Shown in pieces: positions 7,773-16,299 of a stretch of DNA of 64,000 bases. The first letter of the stretch is position 1. Each line of letters begins with the position of its first letter. The position numbers were made by a program, and so were the translations under genes. Source of the stretch: Gaiellaceae bacterium. Its GTDB lineage: Bacteria > Actinomycetota > Thermoleophilia > Gaiellales > Gaiellaceae. The notes beneath the pieces were generated by a model. It worked only from the letters and a program-made list of their open reading frames with translations. It was not told where the DNA came from and made no database searches. The stretch spans positions 124,001-188,000 of the forward strand of contig JAUJMY010000003.1 of the NCBI GenBank assembly GCA_030446625.1, read 5' to 3'.

Positions 7773-8918
7773 GTGCAGGAGGTCTCTCAGCGGCGGGCGA
7801 CACCGCTCGGCTTCCAGCCCCCCGCGATCGGCGACGAGGAGATCGCGGCCGTCGTCGAGACGCTCCGCTCCGGGTGGCTGACGACCGGCCCGCGTGCCGC
7901 GGAGCTCGAGCGGCGGATGAGCGAGTACCTCGAGGCGGAGCACGTGATCGCGGTCGCTTCGGGCACAGCCGCGCTGCATCTCTCGCTGCTCGCGCTCGGC
8001 GTCGGCCCGGGCGACGAGGTGATCACGACGCCGATCACGTGGCCGGCGACGGCGAACGTGATCGTCCACGCGGGCGCGACGCCCGTGTTCGCGGACGTGC
8101 GCGAGTCCGACCTGAACATCGATCCCGCGCGCGTCGCGGAGCTCGTGAACGCGCGGACGAAGGCGATTCTCCCGGTGCACCTCGCCGGGCAGCCGGCCGA
8201 CCTCGACCCGATCCTCGCGCTCGGCGCGAAGCACGGACTGAGCGTCGTCGAGGACGCTGCGCACGCCGCCGAGAGCGCGTACCGCGGCCACAAGGTCGGC
8301 GGCCTCTCCGACGCCACCTGCTTCTCGCTCTACGCGACGAAGAACATCGCCGCGGGAGAGGGCGGGCTCGTCTCGACCGACCGCGACGACGTTGCCGCGG
8401 CGATCCGCGACCTCCGGCTGATGCGCCGCGGCGACGGGTCGCTCTACGACATCGCGGTCCCCGGGTACAAGGCGAACCTCTCCGACGTGCTCGCCGCGAT
8501 CGCCCTCGTCCAGCTCGACAAGGTCGAGGCGCACGGCGAGATCCGGCGCCGCCAGTTCGCGCTCTACAACGACGCGGTCGGCGACCTCGACGGGATCGAG
8601 CCGCTCGCGCGCGACGACCGCGACACGCACGCCTACCACCTCTACGTCGTCCGGATCGACGAGGAGGGCGCCGGTGCGACGCGCGACGCGTACCAGCGCG
8701 CGCTCGCCGCTGAAGGCATCGGGACGAGCGTCCACTTCCTGCCCGTCCACCGCCTCTCGTGGTACCGCGAGCGCTTCCCGGAGCAGCCGCCGCTCCCGGT
8801 GGCGGAGCGCGCCGGAGCCGAGATCCTCTCGCTGCCGCTCTCGCCCGCGCACTCGGACGAGGACATCGGCGACGCGATCGCCGCGCTCCGCCGCGTGCAC
8901 GCGCAGTTCACGGGATGA
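7773..8918 (+). CDS. DegT/DnrJ/EryC1 PLP-dependent sugar aminotransferase
   Basis: This 381-residue fold-type I aminotransferase has ASGTAALHLSLLA, TPITWPATANVI, VEDAAHAAESAYRG and YATKNIAAGEGG, with Lys190 as the likely Schiff-base residue. The TWPATAN segment and the VHFLPVHR stretch resemble UDP-4-keto-sugar C4 aminotransferases (PseC/ArnB-like). The product would then be a 4-amino sugar nucleotide, but that specificity is inference. Start is GTG 7773. Its stop overlaps the next gene in an ATGA junction at 8915, so it is in one transcription unit with the membrane protein and the GT2 that follow. Confidence 0.9.
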   Translation: MQEVSQRRATPLGFQPPAIGDEEIAAVVETLRSGWLTTGPRAAELERRMSEYLEAEHVIAVASGTAALHLSLLALGVGPGDEVITTPITWPATANVIVHAGATPVFADVRESDLNIDPARVAELVNARTKAILPVHLAGQPADLDPILALGAKHGLSVVEDAAHAAESAYRGHKVGGLSDATCFSLYATKNIAAGEGGLVSTDRDDVAAAIRDLRLMRRGDGSLYDIAVPGYKANLSDVLAAIALVQLDKVEAHGEIRRRQFALYNDAVGDLDGIEPLARDDRDTHAYHLYVVRIDEEGAGATRDAYQRALAAEGIGTSVHFLPVHRLSWYRERFPEQPPLPVAERAGAEILSLPLSPAHSDEDIGDAIAALRRVHAQFTG

Positions 8919-9886
8919 AGACGACGCTGCGCGTCGGTGCGACGCTGCTCGTCACCGGCCTCTGTACGGCGTACCTGCTCTGGAAGATCGACGTCCGCGA
9001 GACCGCGGAGATCGTCGCGAGCGCTCGCGCGGTGGACGTCGCCGCGGCGATCGCGATCATGCTCGTCACGGTCGTCCCGATGGCGTGGCGCTGGCAGCTC
9101 CTGCTCGCCGCGCGCGGGATCAGCGACCGTCTCGGTTGGCTCCTGCGCGCGTACCTCGTGTCGTACACCGCGGGGCAGATCCTCCCGACTGCGGTCGGCG
9201 GCGACGCGATGCGCATCTACGAGTCCGCGCGCCGCCACCCCGGTCGCGGCGGGGACATGGCCGGGTCGGTCCTGCTCGAGCGCGCGCTCGGCGGCGCGGC
9301 GACGCTCGCGCTCGCCGCCGTCGGCTTCGCGCTCGCGCTCGGCCGCTACGACGTGGGCGCGTACCTCTGGATCGAGCTCGTCTTCATCCTCGGCACGATC
9401 GTGCTCGGCTTCGTCTTCTTCTCGCGCTCGCTCCGCCGCCCGCTCGCGGCCGCCGCCCCACTCCTGCGCCGTCTCCGCCTCGAGCGGCCGCTGCGCTCCT
9501 TCTACGAGGGCGTCCACGCCTACCGCGACCACGCGCGCCTCCTGCTCGGCGTGAGCGCGATCACGCTCGCGCTCCAGGCGGTCAGGATCTTCGCGATCTG
9601 GTTCACGGGGCGCGCCGCGGGCGTCGACCTCTCGCCGCGCGTCTACTTCGTGATGGGCCCGCTGCTCTTCCTCGTGATGCTCGTCCCGTTCACGATCAAC
9701 GGCCTGGCCGTGCGCGAGGCGTTCTTCGTCAGCTTCCTCGGCACGGTCGGCGTCGGCGCCGACGCCGCGTTCGCCACCGGCTTCCTCATCTTACAGGTGT
9801 CGATAGCGATGGCGCTCCCGGGCGGGGTGTTACTAGCCGGGGAGGGGGTTCGGGGCGCCGGGCGGCCCAGCGTCGGCCATGGCTAG
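8915..9886 (+). CDS. LPG-synthase-TM/UPF0104-type integral membrane protein
   Basis: This 323-residue protein has about seven hydrophobic segments and the family landmarks GQILPTAVGGDAMRIY, LLERALGG and PFTINGLAVREAF. These mark the lysylphosphatidylglycerol-synthase membrane-domain family, common next to glycosyltransferases in polysaccharide loci. The catalytic GNAT-like lysyl-transfer domain of MprF is absent. A role in lipid or lipid-linked sugar translocation has been proposed for such stand-alone domains but is not settled. Start ATG 8915 overlaps the aminotransferase stop (ATGA). The end overlaps the next GT2 start by 8 bases. A second family member is at 60750. Confidence 0.85.
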   Translation: MKTTLRVGATLLVTGLCTAYLLWKIDVRETAEIVASARAVDVAAAIAIMLVTVVPMAWRWQLLLAARGISDRLGWLLRAYLVSYTAGQILPTAVGGDAMRIYESARRHPGRGGDMAGSVLLERALGGAATLALAAVGFALALGRYDVGAYLWIELVFILGTIVLGFVFFSRSLRRPLAAAAPLLRRLRLERPLRSFYEGVHAYRDHARLLLGVSAITLALQAVRIFAIWFTGRAAGVDLSPRVYFVMGPLLFLVMLVPFTINGLAVREAFFVSFLGTVGVGADAAFATGFLILQVSIAMALPGGVLLAGEGVRGAGRPSVGHG

Positions 9887-10763
9887 AAGCGATATCAGCG
9901 TCGTCGTCGTGACGTACGACGCGCTGCCGTACCTGGAGCAGTGCCTGGAGAGCGTGCGCGCGTACGAGACGATCGTCGTCGACAACGGCTCGACGGACGG
10001 CACGGTGGCGTTCGTGCGCGAGCGGTTTCCGGAGGCGACGCTCGTCGAGCAGGCGAACCGCGGTCTCGCCGCGGGCTGGAACGCGGGGATGCGGCTCGCC
10101 CGCGGGAGCTACTTCCTGATCCTGAACGCCGACGCGTGGCCGGTCGAGGACGCGGCCGAGAAGCTCGCGGCGTTCGCCGACGCGCACCCGGACGTCGCCG
10201 TCGTCGGGCCGCGGCTGCGCAACCCCGACGGGTCGCTCCAGCGCTCCGTGCGCGGTTTCCCGACCGCCTGGCGGATCGCCACCGAGTACTTCTTCCTGCG
10301 CAAGCTCGCGCCGCGCTCGCGGGCGCTGAACGCGTTCTACGGCGAGAACTTCGCGCACGATCGCGTCCGGGAGGCCGAGTTCGTGATGGGCGCGTGCATG
10401 CTCGTGCGCCGCGCGGCGGTGGAGGACGTGGGGCCTGCCGACGACGCCTTCTTCCTGTTCAGCGAGGAGACCGACTGGTGCTACCGGTTCCGCCGCGCCG
10501 GCTGGAAGGTCGTCTTCTACCCGGGCGCCGACGTCGTGCACGTGCTGGGGGCCTCGCACGCGGGCAGGCTGTTCCGGGAGCAGGTCCGCGGGCACCTCCG
10601 CTTCCTCGCCAAGCACCGCGGCCTGCGCGAAGCGGAGCGGGCGCGCACTCTGATGCGGGTCGCACTGCGCGCGCGCGGGGCGATCTTCCGCGGTGAGCGC
10701 GGCCGCGCGTACGCCGAGACGGCACGCTGGCTCGACTCGGGACGCGTCCCGGAGCTGCTGTGA
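9879..10763 (+). CDS. GT2 glycosyltransferase (rhamnosyltransferase-like)
   Basis: This 294-residue soluble GT-A enzyme should add a sugar to the growing glycan at the cytoplasmic face. It shows SVVVVTYDALPYLEQCL, IVVDNGSTDGT, the donor-binding LNADAWPVEDA at the DxD position and LFSEETDWCYRFRRAG, the conserved ED-W-x-R acceptor/base region of WbbL-like transferases. No membrane helix is seen. It overlaps the preceding membrane-protein gene by 8 bases and the following gene by a GTGA junction, so it lies in the middle of a coupled operon. Donor sugar unknown. Confidence 0.9.
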   Translation: MARSDISVVVVTYDALPYLEQCLESVRAYETIVVDNGSTDGTVAFVRERFPEATLVEQANRGLAAGWNAGMRLARGSYFLILNADAWPVEDAAEKLAAFADAHPDVAVVGPRLRNPDGSLQRSVRGFPTAWRIATEYFFLRKLAPRSRALNAFYGENFAHDRVREAEFVMGACMLVRRAAVEDVGPADDAFFLFSEETDWCYRFRRAGWKVVFYPGADVVHVLGASHAGRLFREQVRGHLRFLAKHRGLREAERARTLMRVALRARGAIFRGERGRAYAETARWLDSGRVPELL

Positions 10764-12799
10764 TCGCCGGAGCGCTACGCGTCGTGATCGCGCTCGCCGC
10801 GCTGCTCGAGCTCGCGTTCGTCCGCCTCCTGCCCGAGAGCGGGCCCGGGCTCTACGCGCGGCTCGCGGCCGCGACCGTCGTCGTGCTCCTCCCCGGGGGC
10901 CTGATCTGCGACGCGCTGAACCGGCGCAGCGCGTCGGCGACGCTCGTCTGGAGCCTCGCCTCGCTCACCGTCGCCCTCGTCGCCGTCTTCGCCACCGGCT
11001 CGTCCCTCTCGCTCGCGCTGTGGGTGCTCGCGGGGATCTCGGTCGCGGCGCTCGCTGTCTCGATCGCCCGCCGGCTCCCGCGCCCGCCACGCATCGGCGG
11101 GAGCGCGATCGCCGCCGCGGCGGGAGCGCTGTTCGGCATCGCGCTCTGGCACGTCGCGGGGCCGGTCGACGGGGACGCGCTCTTCCACCTCGCGCGCGTC
11201 CGCAAGCTCGCGGCGTTCGACGAGCTCTCGCTCCACGCGGTGAACGAGTTCGCCGACGGCGGGCTCCACCCCGGCTACGCGTTCCCGCTCTGGCACGCGT
11301 TCCTCGCCGTCGTCGCGCAGCTCGCGGGCGTCGACCCGCAGCTCGTCGTGCTGCACGAGGCGAGCGTGCTCGCGCCGCTCGCGTTCCTCGTCGTCTACGA
11401 AGCGGGGACGATGCTCTTCCGCTCGGGCTGGCTCGGCGGCGGCGTGGTGGCCGCGAACACCGCGCTGATCGCGCTCGCGCCGGGGCACGGCGGCGCGTTC
11501 GCCTCGCTCGCGCTCCCCGCGACGTCGAGCCGGCAGCTGATCGTTCCCGCCGTGCTCACGCTCGTGTTCACGCAGCTGCGGGAGCCGTCCGCGGCCGTGC
11601 TCGCGGGGATCGGCGCGGGCGCGCTGACGCTGACGCTCGTGCACCCGTCGTACACCGTGTTCCTCGGCGTGCCGCTCGCGGGATTCCTGCTCGTGCGCGC
11701 GCTCTGGGACCGGCGCGACGCGCTGCGGCTCGGCGCGGCCGCCGTGGCGTATGCCGTCCCGACGGGAGCGGCGCTCCTCTGGCTGCTCCCGATCGTGCGC
11801 GAGACGGCGTCGCACAACCCGTCGCGCGGTGAGGTGCGGCGTGCGCTCGAGCAGTACCCGGGGCAGCTGGAGGTGCTGCGGGACGGGAGCTACCGGCTCG
11901 GGCCCGAGCTCTTCTCGCGCAGCGGCGCCGTCGCGGTCGCGGCGCTCGCGCTGATCCCGCTCGCGGGGCTCGCCGGCCGGCGGCGCTGGGCGTCGTTCGT
12001 CCTCGGCGGCTCGGTCGCGGTGCTCGTGGTGATGCTCCTGCCGGAGCTCTTCACGCGCCTCTCCGACGCGACCTCGATCTCGCAGTCGCGCCGCCTCGCC
12101 GGTTTCCTCCCGTTCGCGTTCGCGGTCGCGGGCGGCGCGGCCGTGCTCGCGCGCCTGTTCTGGGTCGGCGTCGTGCCGCTCGGGCTCGTGGCGGGGATCG
12201 CGCTCCAGCGCGCGTTCCCGGGCGACTTCACGCTCAAGATCGAGGGCGGCGGCGGGCCGGAGCGGCTGACGTGGTTCGCGCTCGTCGGCGGACTGGCCGG
12301 GATCGGCGTCACGCTCCTGCTGCGCGTCCTGCGCCGGCGCGGGGTCGACGCGGGACGGGAGTGGCTCGCGGGCGTCGCGGTGATCCTCTTCGCGCTCCCG
12401 GTCGCGGCGCACGCCGCGCGGAACTGGAGCCCCTCGCCCGAGCGCGAGGCGAGCCCGCTGACGCCGGGCCTCGTGCGCGCGCTGAGCGAGCACGTCTCCG
12501 AGCGCGCCGTCGTCTTCTCCGATCCGCAGACGAGCTACCGCATCGGCGCGGAGCTCCCGGTCTACGTGGCCGTTAACCCGGAGACGCACGTCGCGGCGAC
12601 GAAGAAGAACCGCCCCTACGAACGGCGCGACGACGCCCTGCGCTTCTTCCGCAAGGGCGGCGACCTCGCGATCCCGCGCCGCTACAGGGCGGGCTGGCTC
12701 GTGGTCGACCGGAAGGAGTTCAAGCGCGTGCGCGTCGAGCTCCGGCCGGTGTACGAGGACGACCGCTACGAGCTCTACCGGCTGCGCGCGCGGCGCTGA
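10760..12799 (+). CDS. Large membrane GT-C-like glycosyltransferase or polymerase
   Basis: This 679-residue protein has about 12 or more membrane segments and a C-terminal soluble domain (from about 560). An early periplasmic loop carries GDALFHLARVRKL, with Asp and His placed like the acidic loop-1 motif of lipid-dependent GT-C glycosyltransferases. LPATSSRQL is another recognisable stretch. I cannot name the subfamily with certainty. The start is GTG in a GTGA junction with the upstream GT2. A lipid-linked donor made by an enzyme such as 4002 would suit it. It ends the operon; a hairpin follows at 12812. Confidence 0.65.
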   Translation: MIAGALRVVIALAALLELAFVRLLPESGPGLYARLAAATVVVLLPGGLICDALNRRSASATLVWSLASLTVALVAVFATGSSLSLALWVLAGISVAALAVSIARRLPRPPRIGGSAIAAAAGALFGIALWHVAGPVDGDALFHLARVRKLAAFDELSLHAVNEFADGGLHPGYAFPLWHAFLAVVAQLAGVDPQLVVLHEASVLAPLAFLVVYEAGTMLFRSGWLGGGVVAANTALIALAPGHGGAFASLALPATSSRQLIVPAVLTLVFTQLREPSAAVLAGIGAGALTLTLVHPSYTVFLGVPLAGFLLVRALWDRRDALRLGAAAVAYAVPTGAALLWLLPIVRETASHNPSRGEVRRALEQYPGQLEVLRDGSYRLGPELFSRSGAVAVAALALIPLAGLAGRRRWASFVLGGSVAVLVVMLLPELFTRLSDATSISQSRRLAGFLPFAFAVAGGAAVLARLFWVGVVPLGLVAGIALQRAFPGDFTLKIEGGGGPERLTWFALVGGLAGIGVTLLLRVLRRRGVDAGREWLAGVAVILFALPVAAHAARNWSPSPEREASPLTPGLVRALSEHVSERAVVFSDPQTSYRIGAELPVYVAVNPETHVAATKKNRPYERRDDALRFFRKGGDLAIPRRYRAGWLVVDRKEFKRVRVELRPVYEDDRYELYRLRARR

Positions 12800-12811
12800 A
12801 AAAAAGCGACG

Positions 12812-12830
12812 CCCCACCCATCGGGTGGGG
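12812..12830. terminator. GC-rich hairpin after the operon (possible terminator)
   Basis: A perfect 8-bp stem (CCCCACCC with GGGTGGGG, 3-base loop) begins 13 bases after the stop of the membrane GT-C gene. No T-run follows on the + strand. A run of seven A residues lies just before the hairpin, which on the minus strand would be a T-run six bases after it. It may slow or stop transcription, or act in the minus direction, but it is not a textbook terminator. Confidence 0.4.
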
Positions 12831-12947
12831 AGCTTCCACCCTCCACCCGCCGCTGACGCTACCGCCGAACGACGCGCGCGTCCGTGACGGGAGCGTGCCG
12901 AGTCCGTGCCGATTCGTCCACGGCGGCGCCACTAGGATCGTGTCGCC

Positions 12948-14195
12948 GTGAAGGTCCTGCTCGTGACGATGTACTTCCCGCCCGCGGGCGGCGCGGGGGT
13001 GCAGCGGCCGCTCAAGTTCGCCGCGCAGCTCCCCGCGCTTGGAATCGAGACGCACGTGCTCGCGCCGGACGACCCGAAGTGGATCCACCCGGACCCGGAG
13101 CTCCAGCCGCCGACGCAGGCGTGGATCCACCGCGCGCGCTACGTCGGCCCGGGCGGCCTGAGGCTCGCCGAGGAGCTGCACGGGAAGCAGGGGCTCGAGC
13201 GCGCCTCGACCCTCGCGCGCGTCGCGTTCCGGCGCGCGCTCGTCCCCGACGAGAACGTCACCTGGAACGCGACGGCCATCCCGGCCGCGCTGCGGATCGT
13301 GCGCGACGAGGGGATCGACGTCGTCCTCACGACCTCGCCGCCGAACTCGGTGCACCTGGTCGGGGCGGCGGTCAAGCGGGCGACGGGCGTGAAGTGGGTC
13401 GCGGACCTGCGCGACTCCGTCGTGGCGCACCCGCACCGCCGGTCGGAGCGGCTCGCCGCCCGCGCGAAGGAGAAGACGCAGGACGTGGTCGCGCGCCTCG
13501 TCGCGCGCTCCGCCGACGCGATCGTCGCCGTCTCGGACGCGATCGCGGACGAGGCGCGAGCGTTCGAGCCGCGCGGCCCCGTCCACACGATCGGCAACGG
13601 CTGCGACTTCGACGACTTCGGCGAGCTCCGCTACCGGCGCGCCGACCGCTTCCGGATCACGCACACGGGCAGCTTCTTCGGCAAGCGCGACCCGCGGCCG
13701 TTCCTGGCGGGGCTCGCGGAGTCGCGGCTCGACGTCGTCGCTCGCTTCGTCGGCGACTTCCGCAGCGCCGATCGCGAGTGGGCGGAGTCGCTCGGGCTCG
13801 GCGACCGGCTCGAGCTGCACCCGTACGTCCCGCGGCGCCGGTCGCTCGAGCTCCAGCGCGACTCCGAGGCGCTGCTCCTGCTGATCCCGGACGCCGGCGG
13901 GCGCGGGCGCGGCGTCGTCTCCGGCAAGGTCTTCGAGTACCTCGCGGCGGAGCGGCCGATCCTCGCGGCCGTGCCGCCCGACGGCGCGGCGGCGACGCTG
14001 ATCCGCGAGACGGGGACGGGCGTCGTCGCCCCGCCCGACGACGTGCCCGCGCTCCGTGCGGCGCTCGAGGAGCTCCATGCACGCTGGTCCACCGGCACGC
14101 TCGACGCGACGCGGCTCTCGGAGCGTGACCGGGAGCGGCTCTCGCGCGGGGCGCGCGTCGAAGAGCTCGCGGACGTCCTCCGCGCCGTGGCGTGA
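12948..14195 (+). CDS. GT4-family glycosyltransferase (GT-B fold)
   Basis: This 415-residue GT-B transferase starts MKVLLVTMYFPPAGGAGVQR, the glycine-rich N-terminal loop typical of GT4 enzymes such as WbuB-like amino-sugar transferases. The linker region has TTSPPNSVHLVG and WVADLRDSV. The C-terminal donor domain has ITHTGSFFGKRDP and VSGKVFEYLAAERPILA, the SGKxFEY form used by several GT4 enzymes instead of the plain EX7E motif. Start GTG 12948 follows a 148-base gap, so it heads a new transcription unit with the aminotransferase and methyltransferase downstream. Donor unknown, possibly an amino sugar given the neighbouring aminotransferase. Confidence 0.88.
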   Translation: MKVLLVTMYFPPAGGAGVQRPLKFAAQLPALGIETHVLAPDDPKWIHPDPELQPPTQAWIHRARYVGPGGLRLAEELHGKQGLERASTLARVAFRRALVPDENVTWNATAIPAALRIVRDEGIDVVLTTSPPNSVHLVGAAVKRATGVKWVADLRDSVVAHPHRRSERLAARAKEKTQDVVARLVARSADAIVAVSDAIADEARAFEPRGPVHTIGNGCDFDDFGELRYRRADRFRITHTGSFFGKRDPRPFLAGLAESRLDVVARFVGDFRSADREWAESLGLGDRLELHPYVPRRRSLELQRDSEALLLLIPDAGGRGRGVVSGKVFEYLAAERPILAAVPPDGAAATLIRETGTGVVAPPDDVPALRAALEELHARWSTGTLDATRLSERDRERLSRGARVEELADVLRAVA

Positions 14196-15298
14196 CGGTT
14201 CCCTTCCTCGAGCTCGCGCGCGAGACGCAAGAGCTCCGCGACGAGCTCGACGCGGCGATCGACCGCGTGCTGCGCGCGAGCGCGTTCGTGCTCGGCGAGG
14301 AGGTCGAGCGGTTCGAGCGTGACTTCGCCGCGTACTGCGGCGCGGAACACGCGGTCGGCGTGGCATCCGGGACGGACGCGATCGCGATCGCACTACGCGC
14401 CGTCGGCGTGCGCGCGGGCGACGAGGTGATCACCGCCGCGAACACGTGCACGCCGACGATCGCGGGGATCGAGCACGCGGGTGCGGTGCCCGTCCTCGCC
14501 GACGTCGACGCCGGGACATACACTCTCGATCCGGCTGCCCTCGAGCGCGTCGCGACGCCGCGGACGCGCGCGATCGTGCCCGTCCACCTCTATGGCCAGT
14601 GCGCCGAGATGGAGCGGATCCTCGGCTTCGCCCGCGCGCACGGGCTGAAGGTCGTCGAGGACGCGGCGCAGGCACACGGAGCCGAGTACGGCGGCGCTCG
14701 GGCGGGCTCGCTCGCCGACGCCGCGGCGTTCAGCTTCTATCCGACGAAGAACCTGGGCGCGCTTGGCGACGGCGGCGCGGTGCTCACGAGCGATGGCGAC
14801 GTGGCCGAGCGAGCGCGCCGCCTGCGGAACTACGGCGAGCGCGAGCGCCACGTCTCGGACGAGCGCGGCACGAACAGCCGCCTCGACGGCCTTCAGGCTG
14901 CGCTGCTCGGCGTCAAGCTCGCGCACCTCGAGCGCTGGAACGAACGGCGTCGCCGCCTCGCGAGGCGGTACGACGAGCTGCTCGACGACACCGCGTTCCA
15001 CCGCCCGCAGGAAGCCGGCGGGCGCCGCCACGTCTACCACCTGTACGTGCTCCGGAGCCGCGAGCGCGACCGCGTCCGCGCGGCGCTGCACGCGCGAGGA
15101 ATCGAGACGCTCGTCCACTATCCTCGCCCGGTGCATCGCCAGCCGGCGTACTCGGAGCTTGCGCCGGAGGGGGGTTTGGAGGTGAGCGAGCGGCTCTGCG
15201 ACGAGGTGCTGAGCCTCCCGCTCTATCCGCAGCTCGCCGACGCCGAGCTCGAGGAGGTCGCCGCGGCACTCGCGGACCTCGCGGCGCCGGCCACGTGA
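14192..15298 (+). CDS. DegT/DnrJ/EryC1 PLP-dependent sugar aminotransferase (FdtB/QdtB-like)
   Basis: This 368-residue aminotransferase starts VPFLELARETQ and shows ASGTDAIAIALRA, VEDAAQAHGAEYGG and FYPTKNLGALGDGG, with Lys186 as the predicted PLP lysine. The Thr-Asp in SGTDA and the PTKNLGALGDGG stretch are typical of the 3-keto-sugar aminotransferase branch (FdtB/QdtB/DesV-like). A 3-amino-3-deoxy sugar is therefore the likely product, as an inference from family resemblance. It joins the upstream GT4 and downstream methyltransferase through GTGA overlaps. No dedicated 3,4-ketoisomerase was found next to it. Confidence 0.9.
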   Translation: MTVPFLELARETQELRDELDAAIDRVLRASAFVLGEEVERFERDFAAYCGAEHAVGVASGTDAIAIALRAVGVRAGDEVITAANTCTPTIAGIEHAGAVPVLADVDAGTYTLDPAALERVATPRTRAIVPVHLYGQCAEMERILGFARAHGLKVVEDAAQAHGAEYGGARAGSLADAAAFSFYPTKNLGALGDGGAVLTSDGDVAERARRLRNYGERERHVSDERGTNSRLDGLQAALLGVKLAHLERWNERRRRLARRYDELLDDTAFHRPQEAGGRRHVYHLYVLRSRERDRVRAALHARGIETLVHYPRPVHRQPAYSELAPEGGLEVSERLCDEVLSLPLYPQLADAELEEVAAALADLAAPAT

Positions 15299-16275
15299 GC
15301 GACCCAGCTCCCGTGCCGGCTGCGGCGCGGATCCGCTTGCTGGTCAAGAGCGTGACGCCGCCCTTCCTGTGGCAGCTGCTGAAGCGGGCGAAGGACGCGG
15401 CGCGGCCGGCGGGCGCACCTCCCGCGGCGGCCGCGCCCCCCCAGCCGCAAGAAGACGGGCCACGGCCGCGCCCCCCGGAGTGGGAGTACGTCCCGGAGGG
15501 ATGGGCCAGGCAGGCGAGCGATCCACGCGTCAAGGGATGGGACGTGAACGCGATCGCAGCCTCGTACCGTGCGAAGTGGCCCGCGTTCGTGCGGGCGCTC
15601 GAGCCGCCGCGCCCGCTCGGGATCGCGCACGAGGTTCCGGTCGGGGTCGAGGTGCCGAACGACGATCGCGCGGCACACAACACGCTCGTCTCGTACGCAT
15701 ACGTGCTCGCGCTCGCGGCGGGCGGCCGCCCGCAGGTCTCGCTGCTCGACTGGGGCGGCGGCAGCGGCCACTACTACCTGGTCAGCAAGTCCGTCCTGCC
15801 GGGCGTCGAGATCGACTACCACTGCAAGGACGTTCCGAAGCTGTGCGCGCTCGGGCGGGAGCTCGTACCGGAGGGCCGCTTCTACGACGACGAATCGTGC
15901 CTCGAGCGCACATACGACCTCGTGCTCGCGAGCGGGTCGCTCCAGTACAGCGCGCCGTGGCAGGAGACGCTCGCGCGGCTCGCCGCCGCCGCCGCGCGCT
16001 ACCTCTTCGTCACGCGCCTGCCGATCGCTCTCGACACCGACTCGTTCGTCGTCGTTCAGCGCCCGTACGCGTACGGGTACGAGACGGAGTACCTGGGCTG
16101 GGTCCTGAACCGCGGCGAGGTCATCGCGGCCGGCGAAGCGGCCGGGCTCGAGCTCGCGCGCGAGTTCCTGATGAGCGCGTGGCTCTCGGCCGAAGGAGCC
16201 CCCGAGGTTCCGGTCGAGTACCGCGGCTACCTCTTCCGCCGCCCCGAGCGCCCGCGCCACGCGAGCACCCGTTAA
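15295..16275 (+). CDS. TIGR04325-type putative methyltransferase
   Basis: This 326-residue protein opens with a basic, hydrophobic-patch region (residues 10-35) and a Pro/Ala-rich linker (38-65). It then shows WEYVPEGW and the SAM-binding SLLDWGGGSGHYYL, followed by YDLVLASGSLQYS. The WGGG-x-G form and the overall layout match the TIGR04325 family (first noted in Leptospira LPS loci), which is nearly always encoded in polysaccharide clusters. Start GTG 15295 is inside the aminotransferase stop (GTGA). The likely job is methylation of the glycan or of a sugar precursor. The acceptor group is unknown. Confidence 0.75.
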   Translation: MSDPAPVPAAARIRLLVKSVTPPFLWQLLKRAKDAARPAGAPPAAAAPPQPQEDGPRPRPPEWEYVPEGWARQASDPRVKGWDVNAIAASYRAKWPAFVRALEPPRPLGIAHEVPVGVEVPNDDRAAHNTLVSYAYVLALAAGGRPQVSLLDWGGGSGHYYLVSKSVLPGVEIDYHCKDVPKLCALGRELVPEGRFYDDESCLERTYDLVLASGSLQYSAPWQETLARLAAAAARYLFVTRLPIALDTDSFVVVQRPYAYGYETEYLGWVLNRGEVIAAGEAAGLELAREFLMSAWLSAEGAPEVPVEYRGYLFRRPERPRHASTR

Positions 16276-16299
16276 CCTCCGTAGCCCGCGAGAGGGGCG

